The notes below the pieces were generated by a model, which saw only the letters and a program-made list of their open reading frames with translations, made no database searches and was not told the DNA's origin. Positions 24,803 through 32,376 of a stretch of DNA of 41,133 nt are shown here, one piece after another. The position numbers were made by a program, and so were the translations under genes. How positions within the stretch are numbered: position 1 is the first letter of the stretch; every line of letters starts with the position of its first letter. Source of the stretch: Oceanospirillum sp964342385 (GTDB lineage Bacteria; Pseudomonadota; Gammaproteobacteria; Pseudomonadales; Halomonadaceae). The stretch is from positions 1 to 41,133 of the forward strand of contig CAYFGP010000041.1 in the NCBI GenBank assembly GCA_964342385.1, read 5' to 3'.

Positions 24803-25624
24803 TCAAGCTTGACAGTTAGGCTTACGGCCTTCGGTTTGGGCCTGTTGGTACATCGGCATTACCTTAGGGAAACGCTTTTGCAGGTCTTTAATGCGGCGCT
24901 GATTAGAGGGGTGAGTCGACATAAACTCTGGTGGTGCTTTGCCACCACTGGCTTTGGCCATATTTTGCCAGAGGGAGACAGATTCCTGAGGATCAAAACC
25001 GGCTTTAGCCATCAGATCCAATCCCAGAATATCGGCTTCACTTTCCTGTATCCGACCAAAAGGCATTATCACGCCATACTGAACTCCGATGCCCAATAAG
25101 CCAAAGATCTGCTGTTTGTGTTCAAGATCACCGCTCAGTTGATAAGCCGCTGCGAGTGCAGTCTGTGTAGCAAAAGCCCTAGAAACACGTTCATTACCGT
25201 GTTCAGCCAGTACGTGAGCTAATTCATGGCCAATCACAGTGGCTAACTGATGTTGGTTTTCTGCCACCTTTAGCAGACCCGTATAAACGCCGACCTTACC
25301 ACCAGGCAGGGCAAAAGCATTGACCTGATCGGAGTCAAACACCACCACTTCCCATTCATCGACACCAAATTTAGGATCAACCTGGGCGATTACCTTATCG
25401 GCGACACAGGAAACATAGCGTTTGGCCATCTTATCTGTGCTGATAGGGGTATCGTCTTTCATCTGAGTAAAAGACTGCACACCCATTTTGTCGATCTCTG
25501 CACTAGGGAAGAGTTTGAGTTGGTTCCTTCCTGTGGGCGATGTGCTGCAGCCTGCGACTGCTATCGCTGTAACTCCTACTAACAGAGCTGTTTTAATCCG
25601 TTTTTTCTGTGCCGTTGCTAACAT
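24803..25624 (-). CDS. M48-family metallopeptidase lipoprotein (LoiP/YggG-like)
   Basis: A 273-residue zinc protease with a lipoprotein signal peptide: basic QKKRIKT, hydrophobic core and lipobox VAGC with lipidated Cys26. The residue after Cys is Ser, compatible with outer-membrane sorting. The zinc motif HELAH is at 133-137 and the third-ligand motif ESEAD near 194-198. The C-terminal STHPSNQRRI is typical of periplasmic M48 proteases such as LoiP and BepA, which act in outer-membrane protein quality control; there are no TPR repeats, so it is LoiP-like rather than BepA-like. The ATG at 25624 is preferred to a TTG two codons earlier. Its neighbours (Spy-like chaperone, small membrane protein) fit envelope stress. 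Confidence 0.92.
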   Translation of the reverse strand: MLATAQKKRIKTALLVGVTAIAVAGCSTSPTGRNQLKLFPSAEIDKMGVQSFTQMKDDTPISTDKMAKRYVSCVADKVIAQVDPKFGVDEWEVVVFDSDQVNAFALPGGKVGVYTGLLKVAENQHQLATVIGHELAHVLAEHGNERVSRAFATQTALAAAYQLSGDLEHKQQIFGLLGIGVQYGVIMPFGRIQESEADILGLDLMAKAGFDPQESVSLWQNMAKASGGKAPPEFMSTHPSNQRRIKDLQKRFPKVMPMYQQAQTEGRKPNCQA

Positions 25625-25948
25625 AAGCAAAAACCTGAGCTAACCAAGTGAGCGTTTAATACTCTTATTATCGCTAATCGGCAGAGTAAGTTCAGCTGAT
25701 TCTCAGGATATTTACCGGTTGTAGTGTCAGTGAATGCTTAGGGATGAAAAAAAGCACCGCCGTTAGCGGTGCTGAAGAGTAAGGTAAAGATAATCCTTAC
25801 AGATAGGAACGATCTGAAGGCGTCACCCAGAAAAATGGTTCATAGGTACCGTCCAGAAAAAGCTATCCAGAAAAAGTGCGCTGATGAAACCCGGTGAGCA
25901 GTGTGCTGATTGAAAGCTACTGTAATTGATCGTCTCGCAGTTTGATAG
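25625..25948. other. Intergenic region between the Spy-like and M48 genes
   Basis: The 324-bp gap contains the Spy-like gene's terminator (25747-25773). It also has three copies of CCAGAAAAA at 25827, 25853 and 25867, two of them in the longer form TCCAGAAAAA. No gene or clear promoter for the M48 gene was recognised. Confidence 0.4.
25747..25773 (-). terminator. Terminator downstream of the Spy-like gene
   Basis: An 8-bp perfect stem AGCACCGC (25753-25760) / GCGGTGCT (25766-25773) has a 5-base loop. An A-run to its left gives a U-tail in the leftward transcript. Confidence 0.8.
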
Positions 25949-26401
25949 TTACTGCAGACGCTGGCGCAGTTTGTCTTTCTGCTCATCGGTCAGTACCAGC
26001 ATCACTTCCTGTAGCGCAGGTAACTTATCTTTAAAACCTTGCTGCATATTGCTGATGTTTTGATCAACCAAAGTGCCCAGTTCATCGGTGCTGGCACCAT
26101 CTAACAGAGCGAGCATAAACTGTGCTCTGTTCTCTTCCATCTGATCACGATGATCTGTTTTATCACCGCGGTATTTTTCCATGATGTCGCGAATTTCACT
26201 GCGTTGGCTGCGGCTAAGCTCCAGGCCTCGGAATAGTTCACGACCCATCATCATGCCGCCAGGATGACCATGGCCTTGTTGCATATGAGCACGTTTATTA
26301 TGCCAGCCACCTTGATCACCATCACAAGCAATAGCCCATACCGAACCTGTCATCAGGATTGCTGCGATACCACCGGTTAACAGTTTTTTCTTCAGTGTCA
26401 T
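25949..26401 (-). CDS. Spy/CpxP-family periplasmic protein
   Basis: A 150-residue exported protein: signal peptide of about 23 residues (LKKKLLTGGIAAILMTGSVWA). A His/Met/Gly-rich segment follows (about 34-53, including HGHPGGMMMG), then an all-helical region with the two LTxxQ-type boxes of the family (LSRSQ near 62-66 and LTDEQ near 137-141). Family members are ATP-independent periplasmic chaperones (Spy) or Cpx pathway inhibitors (CpxP). The His/Met segment could bind metal. Upstream is a -10 (TATACT) with no -35 and a GTAAA-N6-GTAAA site, as expected for CpxR control. A terminator follows. I cannot choose between the Spy and CpxP roles. Confidence 0.85.
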   Translation of the reverse strand: MTLKKKLLTGGIAAILMTGSVWAIACDGDQGGWHNKRAHMQQGHGHPGGMMMGRELFRGLELSRSQRSEIRDIMEKYRGDKTDHRDQMEENRAQFMLALLDGASTDELGTLVDQNISNMQQGFKDKLPALQEVMLVLTDEQKDKLRQRLQ

Positions 26402-26435
26402 GATGCTTTACTCCCGCTGTTCGTTTGATGAGACC

Positions 26436-26490
26436 AGTATAGGGAGCGGCCTGCAAAGTGTGTGTCAGCGGGGTGTAAAGGGAGTGTAAA
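26436..26490 (-). promoter_or_regulatory. Activator-dependent promoter with CpxR-box-like repeat for the Spy-like gene
   Basis: On the minus strand TATACT (26436-26441) is a good -10, but the -35 position holds CACACA, with little match. The plus strand carries GTAAA (26475-26479) and GTAAA (26486-26490), 11 bp apart, matching the known CpxR pattern GTAAA-N4-8-GTAAA. It is centred about 54 bp upstream of the inferred start of transcription. Confidence 0.55.
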
Positions 26491-26588
26491 GGCTGAAGGG
26501 AGGAGGTTTAGTCAGCATCATAGCCTGATCAGAGTAACGGAATCAGGCCATGATTAGAGAAGCTGATGAGCCAGTTAAAAGTGATAAT

Positions 26589-27170
26589 CTAGTAGTTTTC
26601 AGCCAGATGCTGGTCTTTCAGTTTGACATAGTTACCAGCGGTATAGGTAAAGAAACTCAGCTCTTTTTCGGTCAGCTTACGTTTCTGTTCCACGGGGCGA
26701 CCGACATAAAGATAACCCGCTTCCAGGGTTTTACCCGGAGGCACCAGGCTACCGGCACCGATAATAATATCGTCTTCAACTACAGCGCCATCCATCACCA
26801 TGGTGCCCATACCGACTAAGACCCGGCTACCAATGGTACAACCGTGTAGCATCGCTTGGTGGCCGATGGTGACATCATCACCAATCGTCAGAGGGAAGCC
26901 GTCAGGGTTAAAAGGCCCTGCATGAGTGATATGCAGCACAGAACCGTCCTGTACGCTGGTGCGGGCACCGATGCGAATACGGTGCATATCGCCACGAATC
27001 ACCGTGAGTGGCCACACGGAACAATCATCACCCATGACCACATCACCCAGCACGACGGCAGAAGGGTCGACAAACACTCGCTCACCCAGTTGTGGCTTCA
27101 TACCCTGAAAACTACGGATGGCATTTTTATTACCAGACAGCTGTTGCTTAGATGATGATTGTTCTGACAT
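26589..27170 (-). CDS. Gamma-carbonic anhydrase family protein (left-handed beta-helix)
   Basis: A 193-residue cytoplasmic trimer-forming protein of the YrdA/gamma-carbonic anhydrase group, with hexapeptide repeats from about residue 35 to 150 (for example FVDPSAVVLGDVVMGDDCSV). The potential zinc ligands are His in GSVLHITHAGP and the two His of GHQAMLHGC, so hydration of CO2 is possible, although many family members have no proven activity. The open frame extends 27 codons upstream; MSEQSSSK at 27170 has GAGGAA three bases before it and is chosen. It stands alone on the minus strand, divergent from prlC with about 220 bp between them. Confidence 0.9.
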   Translation of the reverse strand: MSEQSSSKQQLSGNKNAIRSFQGMKPQLGERVFVDPSAVVLGDVVMGDDCSVWPLTVIRGDMHRIRIGARTSVQDGSVLHITHAGPFNPDGFPLTIGDDVTIGHQAMLHGCTIGSRVLVGMGTMVMDGAVVEDDIIIGAGSLVPPGKTLEAGYLYVGRPVEQKRKLTEKELSFFTYTAGNYVKLKDQHLAENY

Positions 27171-27388
27171 AGCTTCCTCGGTGATCTTGCTCTTAATGAT
27201 GATGTTTGCGCCCGTATTGAAGGCGTTTGATCGATTTGATTGCTGGACCAATCACTGATTTCTAACGTATACCTTAACGGTGATATCAGGATTATAGCGG
27301 GCTGACACTTTGATTTCAGAGCAACAGCCCCAAAATAAAAGGCAATTGGAATAAAAACTTACGTTTAAGACAGCAAAAGGGCCGTTCA

Positions 27389-29428
27389 ATGAGTAACCCA
27401 TTACTGGAAAGTCATACCCTGCCACCTTTCAGCCAGATTAAACCAGAGATGATCGAGTCTGCTCTGGATCAGCTTCTGGCCGAAAACCGCGCCAGCATTG
27501 AGCAGCTCCAGCAGCAGGATCAACCGACCTGGGATTCTCTGGTGCAGGCATTAAGCGAGCAGGAAGACCGTCTGTCTCAGATGTGGTCACCTGTGAGTCA
27601 TATGAACTCTGTTGTGAACAGTGATGAGCTACGTGAAGCTTATAATGCGTGTCTGCCTAAGCTGTCTCAATACAGTACTGAAATCGGTCAGAACGAAGCC
27701 CTGTGCAACAGCTATAAGGCACTGAAAGATAGCCCTGCTTTTGCGGAGCTGAATACGGCGCAGCAGAAAGCGATCACCAATACGCTGCGTGATTTCCACC
27801 TGTCTGGTATTGATCTGCCAGCAGAGAAAAAAGCCCGTTACGGTGAGTTAAAACAGCGTCTGTCTGAGATCTGCAATAAGTTTGCGGAAAACGTGATGGA
27901 TGCCACTCAGGGCTGGCACAAACATATTACCGATGAAGCTGAGCTGGCCGGTCTGCCGGATAGCGCAAAAGGTCTGTTGCAACAGTTAGCGGCTCAGAAA
28001 GAACTGGATGGTTGGGTGATCACCTTGGACTTCCCATCTTTCCACCCGGTCATGACCTACGCAGAGAAACGTGAGCTGCGTGAAGAGATCTATACCGCAT
28101 TTGTTACTCGTGCTTCTGATCAGGGTCCTAATGCTGGTGAGTGGGACAATACTCCGGTAATGGATGAGATCCTGGAACTGCGTTATGAGCTGGCGCAACT
28201 GCTGGGCTTTAACAGCTACGCCGAGTTTTCCATTGAAACCAAGATGGCGACCAGTACCGATGAGGTGTTGGGTTTCTTAAATGATCTGGCGGATCGTTCT
28301 GTGGCTCAGGCCCGTAATGAGTTTGCTGAACTGCAAGCCTACGCCAAAGACGAGTTTGGTGCTGAAGATCTGAAAGCCTGGGATGTGGGTTACTACAGCG
28401 AAAAACTGCGCCAGCAGCGCTACGCCATCTCTCAGGAAGAACTGCGCCCTTACTTTCCGGCTCCTAAAGTAATCGCGGGTATGTTTGAGGTGGTCAATCG
28501 TCTGTACGGCATCACTTTTGAAGAGGTGACCGATCAGATCGATCGCTGGCATGACGATGCCAAATACTTCCTGGTGAAACGTGACGGTGAGCAGATCGCC
28601 GGTTTTTATCTGGATCTGTACGCCCGTGAAAACAAACGTGGTGGTGCCTGGATGGACGACTGCCGTGTGCGTCGTCGTAAGGCCGATGGCGAACTACAGC
28701 TACCAGTAGCCTATCTGGTATGTAACTTCTCTGCGCCTGTGGGTGATCAACCGGCACTACTGACTCACGATGAAGTGACCACGCTGTTCCACGAGTTTGG
28801 CCATGGTTTGCACCATATGATGACCAAGGTAGAAGTCGCGGATGTGTCTGGTATCAACGGCGTGGCCTGGGATGCAGTGGAGCTGCCAAGCCAGTTTATG
28901 GAGAATTTCTGCTACGAGAAGGAAGGTCTGGATCTGATTGCTTCCCATGTGGATTCCGGTGAAGGCCTGCCACAGGAGATGCTGGAAAAACTGCAAGCGG
29001 CGAAAAACTTCCAATCCGCCATGATGATGGTGCGTCAGCTGGAGTTTGCGTTGTTTGATTTCCGTCTGCACCACGAATACACCCCGGATTGGGATTCCAG
29101 TGTGCAGAGTATCCTGAACGAAGTACGTGCTCAGGTAGCAGTGCTGCCTCCAGTTGAGTTTAACCGCTTCCAGCATAGCTTCAGCCATATTTTTGCCGGT
29201 GGTTATGCGGCAGGTTACTACAGCTATAAGTGGGCCGAAGTGCTGTCTGCGGATGCGTTCTCCCGTTTTGAGGAAGAAGGTATCTTTAATGCTGACACGG
29301 GTCGTGCCTTCCTGGAAAATATTCTGGAGATGGGCGGTTCTAAAGAACCGGCAGAGCTGTTTAAAGCCTTCCGCGGCCGTGAACCTCAGGTGGACGCACT
29401 GCTGCGCCATAGTGGTATTAAAGGCTAA
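27389..29428 (+). CDS. prlC: Oligopeptidase A
   Basis: PrlC is a cytoplasmic M3A zinc metallopeptidase degrading small peptides, including cleaved signal peptides. The 679-residue length matches E. coli PrlC. The zinc site is HEFGH at 468-472 in TLFHEFGHGLHHMM. The downstream third-ligand block WDAVELPSQFMENF follows about 25 residues later, and the tyrosine-rich GGYAAGYYSYKWAEVL substrate-binding stretch is near 610-625. The C-terminus (EPQVDALLRHSGIKG) is characteristic. The start has AAAGGG about nine bases upstream. A perfect hairpin terminator follows; the next gene encodes a YheV-like protein, the same pairing as in pseudomonads. Confidence 0.98.
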   Translation: MSNPLLESHTLPPFSQIKPEMIESALDQLLAENRASIEQLQQQDQPTWDSLVQALSEQEDRLSQMWSPVSHMNSVVNSDELREAYNACLPKLSQYSTEIGQNEALCNSYKALKDSPAFAELNTAQQKAITNTLRDFHLSGIDLPAEKKARYGELKQRLSEICNKFAENVMDATQGWHKHITDEAELAGLPDSAKGLLQQLAAQKELDGWVITLDFPSFHPVMTYAEKRELREEIYTAFVTRASDQGPNAGEWDNTPVMDEILELRYELAQLLGFNSYAEFSIETKMATSTDEVLGFLNDLADRSVAQARNEFAELQAYAKDEFGAEDLKAWDVGYYSEKLRQQRYAISQEELRPYFPAPKVIAGMFEVVNRLYGITFEEVTDQIDRWHDDAKYFLVKRDGEQIAGFYLDLYARENKRGGAWMDDCRVRRRKADGELQLPVAYLVCNFSAPVGDQPALLTHDEVTTLFHEFGHGLHHMMTKVEVADVSGINGVAWDAVELPSQFMENFCYEKEGLDLIASHVDSGEGLPQEMLEKLQAAKNFQSAMMMVRQLEFALFDFRLHHEYTPDWDSSVQSILNEVRAQVAVLPPVEFNRFQHSFSHIFAGGYAAGYYSYKWAEVLSADAFSRFEEEGIFNADTGRAFLENILEMGGSKEPAELFKAFRGREPQVDALLRHSGIKG

Positions 29429-29507
29429 TGAAAGGAAAGGTTAATGAAAAGCTGATTCGTTAGCATCCTTTGGTAACACCTGCTGGCCGTACGACCTATC
29501 CCTAACT

Positions 29508-29541
29508 GACAGTATCCGGTTTTTACCGGATACTGTCGTTT
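29508..29541 (+). terminator. Terminator downstream of prlC
   Basis: A perfect 13-bp stem GACAGTATCCGGT (29508-29520) / ACCGGATACTGTC (29525-29537) with a TTTT loop is followed by GTTTT. Confidence 0.82.
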
Positions 29542-29654
29542 TAACGCTTGTCTAATGCCTATCTAAAGTGTGAGCAGAAACACACTGACAGCAACGTATC
29601 AATAGACAAGCAACAGAAGACAAATAAACAGGCCCAAGCCTGACCGAGATAACC

Positions 29655-29897
29655 ATGACTGTGATTAAGCGCTTTATCGCCGGAGCGGTATGCCCCCGCT
29701 GTGGTGAGATGGACAAACTGAAAGCCTGGACGGAAGACGATACTCAACACCGCGAATGCGTGGCCTGTGGCTTTACCGATGAGATGTCTCTGGTGGTTGA
29801 ACCAGAAATGGATGAACTGGCGACACGGGTGAATCAGACTCAACCTGATCCAAGAGATGAGATTCAGGTGGTTAAGCTGATGGATCCTAAAGCTTAA
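29655..29897 (+). CDS. YheV-family putative zinc-ribbon protein
   Basis: An 80-residue protein with two CxxC knuckles, Cys13/Cys16 (CPRC) and Cys35/Cys38 (CVAC), which together would bind one zinc. The acidic C-terminal tail ends VKLMDPKA. This matches the YheV (DUF2387) family, conserved across gammaproteobacteria and often next to prlC; its function is unknown. The length is typical. The start ATG has only a GAG about seven bases upstream. The region to its right contains the toxin-antitoxin genes pointing toward it, with about 40 bp between the stops and no obvious terminator. Confidence 0.85.
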   Translation: MTVIKRFIAGAVCPRCGEMDKLKAWTEDDTQHRECVACGFTDEMSLVVEPEMDELATRVNQTQPDPRDEIQVVKLMDPKA

Positions 29898-29939
29898 TCC
29901 TTGAGAGTGGATTTATTAGCGCTGCTAGACACTTGATGA

Positions 29940-30218
29940 CTAATGGCGCTTGTAAATCTCTTTTCGATGACCAGCCTTTAAGACAAGAATAGTCATGACA
30001 TTATCTTGTAGTTCGCAGATCACACGAAAATCTCCAATGCGGTAACGCCATAGCTCGGATAGATTTCCCTTTAGCGCTTTTCCTATTTTCCTTGGGTTAT
30101 CGCCCTCTGCGGCTCGTGACTTTAGATAAGAGATAATACGCTTAGCATCCTCTTTGCCCATTTTTTTGAGCTGCTTTTTTGCGGTATCGGATATTTCAAT
30201 CGTCCAGGCCAAGCTCAT
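29940..30218 (-). CDS. RelE/ParE-superfamily toxin
   Basis: A 92-residue basic protein with the RelE fold pattern: WTIEISDTAKKQLKKM first strand and helix, the LKGNLSELWRYRIGDFRVIC core, and a C-terminal AGHRKEIYKRH. Arg58, Arg60, Arg65, His84, Arg85 and Tyr89 are candidates for RNA contact or catalysis, more like RelE-type mRNA interferases than ParE gyrase poisons. I chose ATG 30218, eight bases after AAGGA; ATGs at 30227 and 30254 are further inside the antitoxin gene. It overlaps the antitoxin gene by 23 bp, the usual coupled arrangement. The pair is probably an accessory insertion between yheV and thrB. Confidence 0.88.
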   Translation of the reverse strand: MSLAWTIEISDTAKKQLKKMGKEDAKRIISYLKSRAAEGDNPRKIGKALKGNLSELWRYRIGDFRVICELQDNVMTILVLKAGHRKEIYKRH

Positions 30219-30423
30219 GTTCAACATCCTTGAGTGAATGAGTCTTTTCTTCACCTCTACGAATCCGTTGTAGAGTTTCTTCAGCCAGATAAATTTCTTC
30301 TAATTCATCAAAGTGGTCTTCGATGAGCCTTCTTAAATAGAATGATTTAGAGCGCCCGGTGACCTCGGCTAAATGAGTCAGTCTATTCTCAATATCGTTA
30401 TTCAGGCGGATGCTAGTTGGCAT
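30196..30423 (-). CDS. Ribbon-helix-helix antitoxin (RelB/CopG-like)
   Basis: A 75-residue acidic protein. The N-terminus (TSIRLNNDIENRLTHLAEVTGRSKSFYLRRLIEDH, in segments at residues 3-37) has the ribbon-helix-helix pattern that dimerises and binds operator DNA. The acidic C-terminal half should wrap the toxin. It precedes and overlaps the RelE-like toxin gene, so the two are cotranscribed. AAAGG lies eight bases before the ATG. Upstream there are three 9-bp repeats (30448-30474) over the presumed promoter, the likely autoregulatory operator. The antitoxin's promoter lies at the very end of the EEP-family gene. Confidence 0.88.
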   Translation of the reverse strand: MPTSIRLNNDIENRLTHLAEVTGRSKSFYLRRLIEDHFDELEEIYLAEETLQRIRRGEEKTHSLKDVEHELGLDD

Positions 30424-30447
30424 GTTGTGGACCTTTGCGGTGCTTTT

Positions 30448-30474
30448 GTATTCACTGTATTCAGTGTATTACAG
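30448..30474 (-). promoter_or_regulatory. Operator-like tandem repeats at the toxin-antitoxin promoter
   Basis: Three adjacent 9-bp units GTATTCACT, GTATTCAGT and GTATTACAG (plus-strand reading) lie 25-51 bp before the antitoxin ATG. Within them CACTG-TATT-CAGTG (30453-30466) is an inverted repeat. A minus-strand promoter TTGGTT-17 bp-TACACT would overlap them. Repressor binding by the antitoxin is inferred. Confidence 0.5.
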
Positions 30475-30483
30475 CGAGCGATA

Positions 30484-31185
30484 CTAACCAAGTTCGAAAG
30501 TAATTGGCATGTGATCACTGCTATCTATCCAGTGGTCATATTGTCCTACAGCCAAGGAGCTAACTTTCTCTTCAAGACGACGTGATAGAAACACGTAATC
30601 AATGTGATAGGGTTTCTCTGTTTTTCTTTGCAGAAATAAGGTTGGTCGGGTTTCCTGGCTCTGTTGTTCTTGGAACCAGTCATGGTACAGGCTGTTAATT
30701 CCAAGCGAGGCTAATTGGTTTACGACATCCGAGTGATTCCACCAGCGATCCCATTCATCCCACCTTGAATTACTATTGAAATCACCAGCAATTATCACTG
30801 GCTCCCGTGCCATTTTTGGCCAGTGTTCCTGCAAGAACTTCCAGAACTGACCAATATAACGAAAGTTGGGTGAGTTGGCCTGCCGTGTCCAAACGGCGAC
30901 TAGATTAAAGCTGTCGTTGATGCGGACGGGAAGGAAAAGTTCCAGAGTACCTGATGGCCAGGAAAGATATTGGATTTCAATATCTTCTCGGGCGAAAATT
31001 GCGATCCCTTTATTTTTGGTTGGCCCTTTCCAAATATAGTTTGCAGCCCACTGTTGGTAGGCTGCGTGTTTTGTTCGTTCAGGATCTTCACATTCTTGAA
31101 TGATATAAATATCAGCGTTTAGCTCGTTAAGTTTATCGAGCTTCTTCCTTAGTGCGCCATTACAGTTCCATGTAACTATCTTCAT
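30484..31185 (-). CDS. Endonuclease/exonuclease/phosphatase (EEP) family protein
   Basis: A 233-residue cytoplasmic protein of the DNase I-like EEP superfamily, metal-dependent phosphodiesterases or phosphomonoesterases. All family motifs are present: WNCNG (6-10), catalytic Glu31 in QECE, GDFNSNS (Asp135, Asn137), HIDYVF (Asp196) and SDHMP (Asp224, His225), so it should be active. Short exonuclease III-like relatives of this kind occur as stand-alone accessory genes, and the substrate (DNA, RNA or another phosphoester) cannot be told. GGA lies seven bases before the ATG. It starts 19 bp after the thrB stop and could be cotranscribed with thrB; the toxin-antitoxin promoter lies at its 3' end. 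Confidence 0.85.
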   Translation of the reverse strand: MKIVTWNCNGALRKKLDKLNELNADIYIIQECEDPERTKHAAYQQWAANYIWKGPTKNKGIAIFAREDIEIQYLSWPSGTLELFLPVRINDSFNLVAVWTRQANSPNFRYIGQFWKFLQEHWPKMAREPVIIAGDFNSNSRWDEWDRWWNHSDVVNQLASLGINSLYHDWFQEQQSQETRPTLFLQRKTEKPYHIDYVFLSRRLEEKVSSLAVGQYDHWIDSSDHMPITFELG

Positions 31186-31204
31186 ATATCATCCGTTTAT
31201 AGGC

Positions 31205-32167
31205 TTACCAACCGGCTTGCTTAACGCGATTCAGCAGAATCAATTTATAGTGCTCCGGGTCTTTAAAGCCATGATCATGTTCTTCCTCTTCGGCCAGATG
31301 TTTGGCTATCAGACGGGAGATCCAGTAGCGCAGGGCGCAGGCTCGCAGATAGCTCGGTAGGGCATGACGTTCATCATCGCTCAGCGGGCGTACAGACTCA
31401 TAAGCTTCCAGTAACGCTTGCTGCAGTTCCATATCCGGTTCGTGACCGTCCTGGCAGCTCCAGTCATTTAGTACTACAGACAGGTCATACAGCAGGTGAC
31501 CGTTACAGCCGTTGTAGAAATCAATCACACCGCTCAGTTTATCGCCTTGATAGAAGGTGTTATCGCGAAACAGATCACCGTGCAGAATGCCTTCCGGTAG
31601 ATTCGGACATTCTTCCAATAGATCGGCAAAGTGACTGATTTCCCGCTGCATCAGTTGCTGATCCATCTCATCCAGCAGAGGTAACAGGTCTGGAGCGACA
31701 CGTTTCATCCAATCAATTGTGCGCAGATTGGGTTTGTGCAGATCAAAGTTCTGGGCCGTAACATGCATCTGTGCCAGCCAGCTGCCAATGGCTTTAACTT
31801 GTTCGACATTAGGGTGTTCCGGGTGTGTGCCAACCAGACAAGGAAACAGCAAGGCTGGCTTGTCAGACAGGGTGTGCAGAAACTCACCGTTATTGTCCGC
31901 CATCGGTGCCGCGACCGTGGTTAAGCCTTTGTCTCGCAGTTGTGTCAGCAGAGAAACAAAGTACTCCAGATCACTGTGATCACCCTGTTCAAATAGCGTC
32001 AGAATATAGTGTTCACTATCAGCACCATTTTGCCCTGCATAGCTGATGCGATAGGTGGTGTTTTCGGTGCCACCCATCAAACCCTGCAGCTGGTAGTCTG
32101 TTCCCAGAGCGTAGCCTTGCAAAAAAGAATTTAATTCAGTTTCAGAAACCTTGGTATAAACGGCCAT
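31205..32167 (-). CDS. thrB: Homoserine kinase (APH-fold type)
   Basis: A 320-residue kinase phosphorylating homoserine for threonine synthesis. It belongs to the choline kinase/aminoglycoside phosphotransferase fold used as ThrB in pseudomonads and relatives, not the GHMP-type ThrB of E. coli. It begins MAVYTKVSETELNSFLQGYALG. The catalytic loop is ILHGDLFRDNTFY with Asp and Asn, followed by the metal-binding GVIDFYNGC. The last segment is helical with an EEEEHDHGFKDPEHY insertion typical of the group. The start has AGG about eight bases upstream. The order thrB-DUF2782-(divergent) polA is conserved with Pseudomonas, which supports the role. Confidence 0.93.
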   Translation of the reverse strand: MAVYTKVSETELNSFLQGYALGTDYQLQGLMGGTENTTYRISYAGQNGADSEHYILTLFEQGDHSDLEYFVSLLTQLRDKGLTTVAAPMADNNGEFLHTLSDKPALLFPCLVGTHPEHPNVEQVKAIGSWLAQMHVTAQNFDLHKPNLRTIDWMKRVAPDLLPLLDEMDQQLMQREISHFADLLEECPNLPEGILHGDLFRDNTFYQGDKLSGVIDFYNGCNGHLLYDLSVVLNDWSCQDGHEPDMELQQALLEAYESVRPLSDDERHALPSYLRACALRYWISRLIAKHLAEEEEHDHGFKDPEHYKLILLNRVKQAGW

Positions 32168-32376
32168 AAATCACCTGAGGAACGGACAAAAAATATAACG
32201 ATTAATGAACTGGCAGAATATATGACTTACAGCTTCCGAGGAAGTAGTTGCTTCGACAAATCTGCCTGCACAGGAAGGGTTATTTAATCTGTTATGTCGA
32301 GAGACAAGAGTACTTCTGTTGCTGGTTAAACCATATTCTCGATATCCAGTGAGTAGTCGCTGCTATCCGCACTCTA

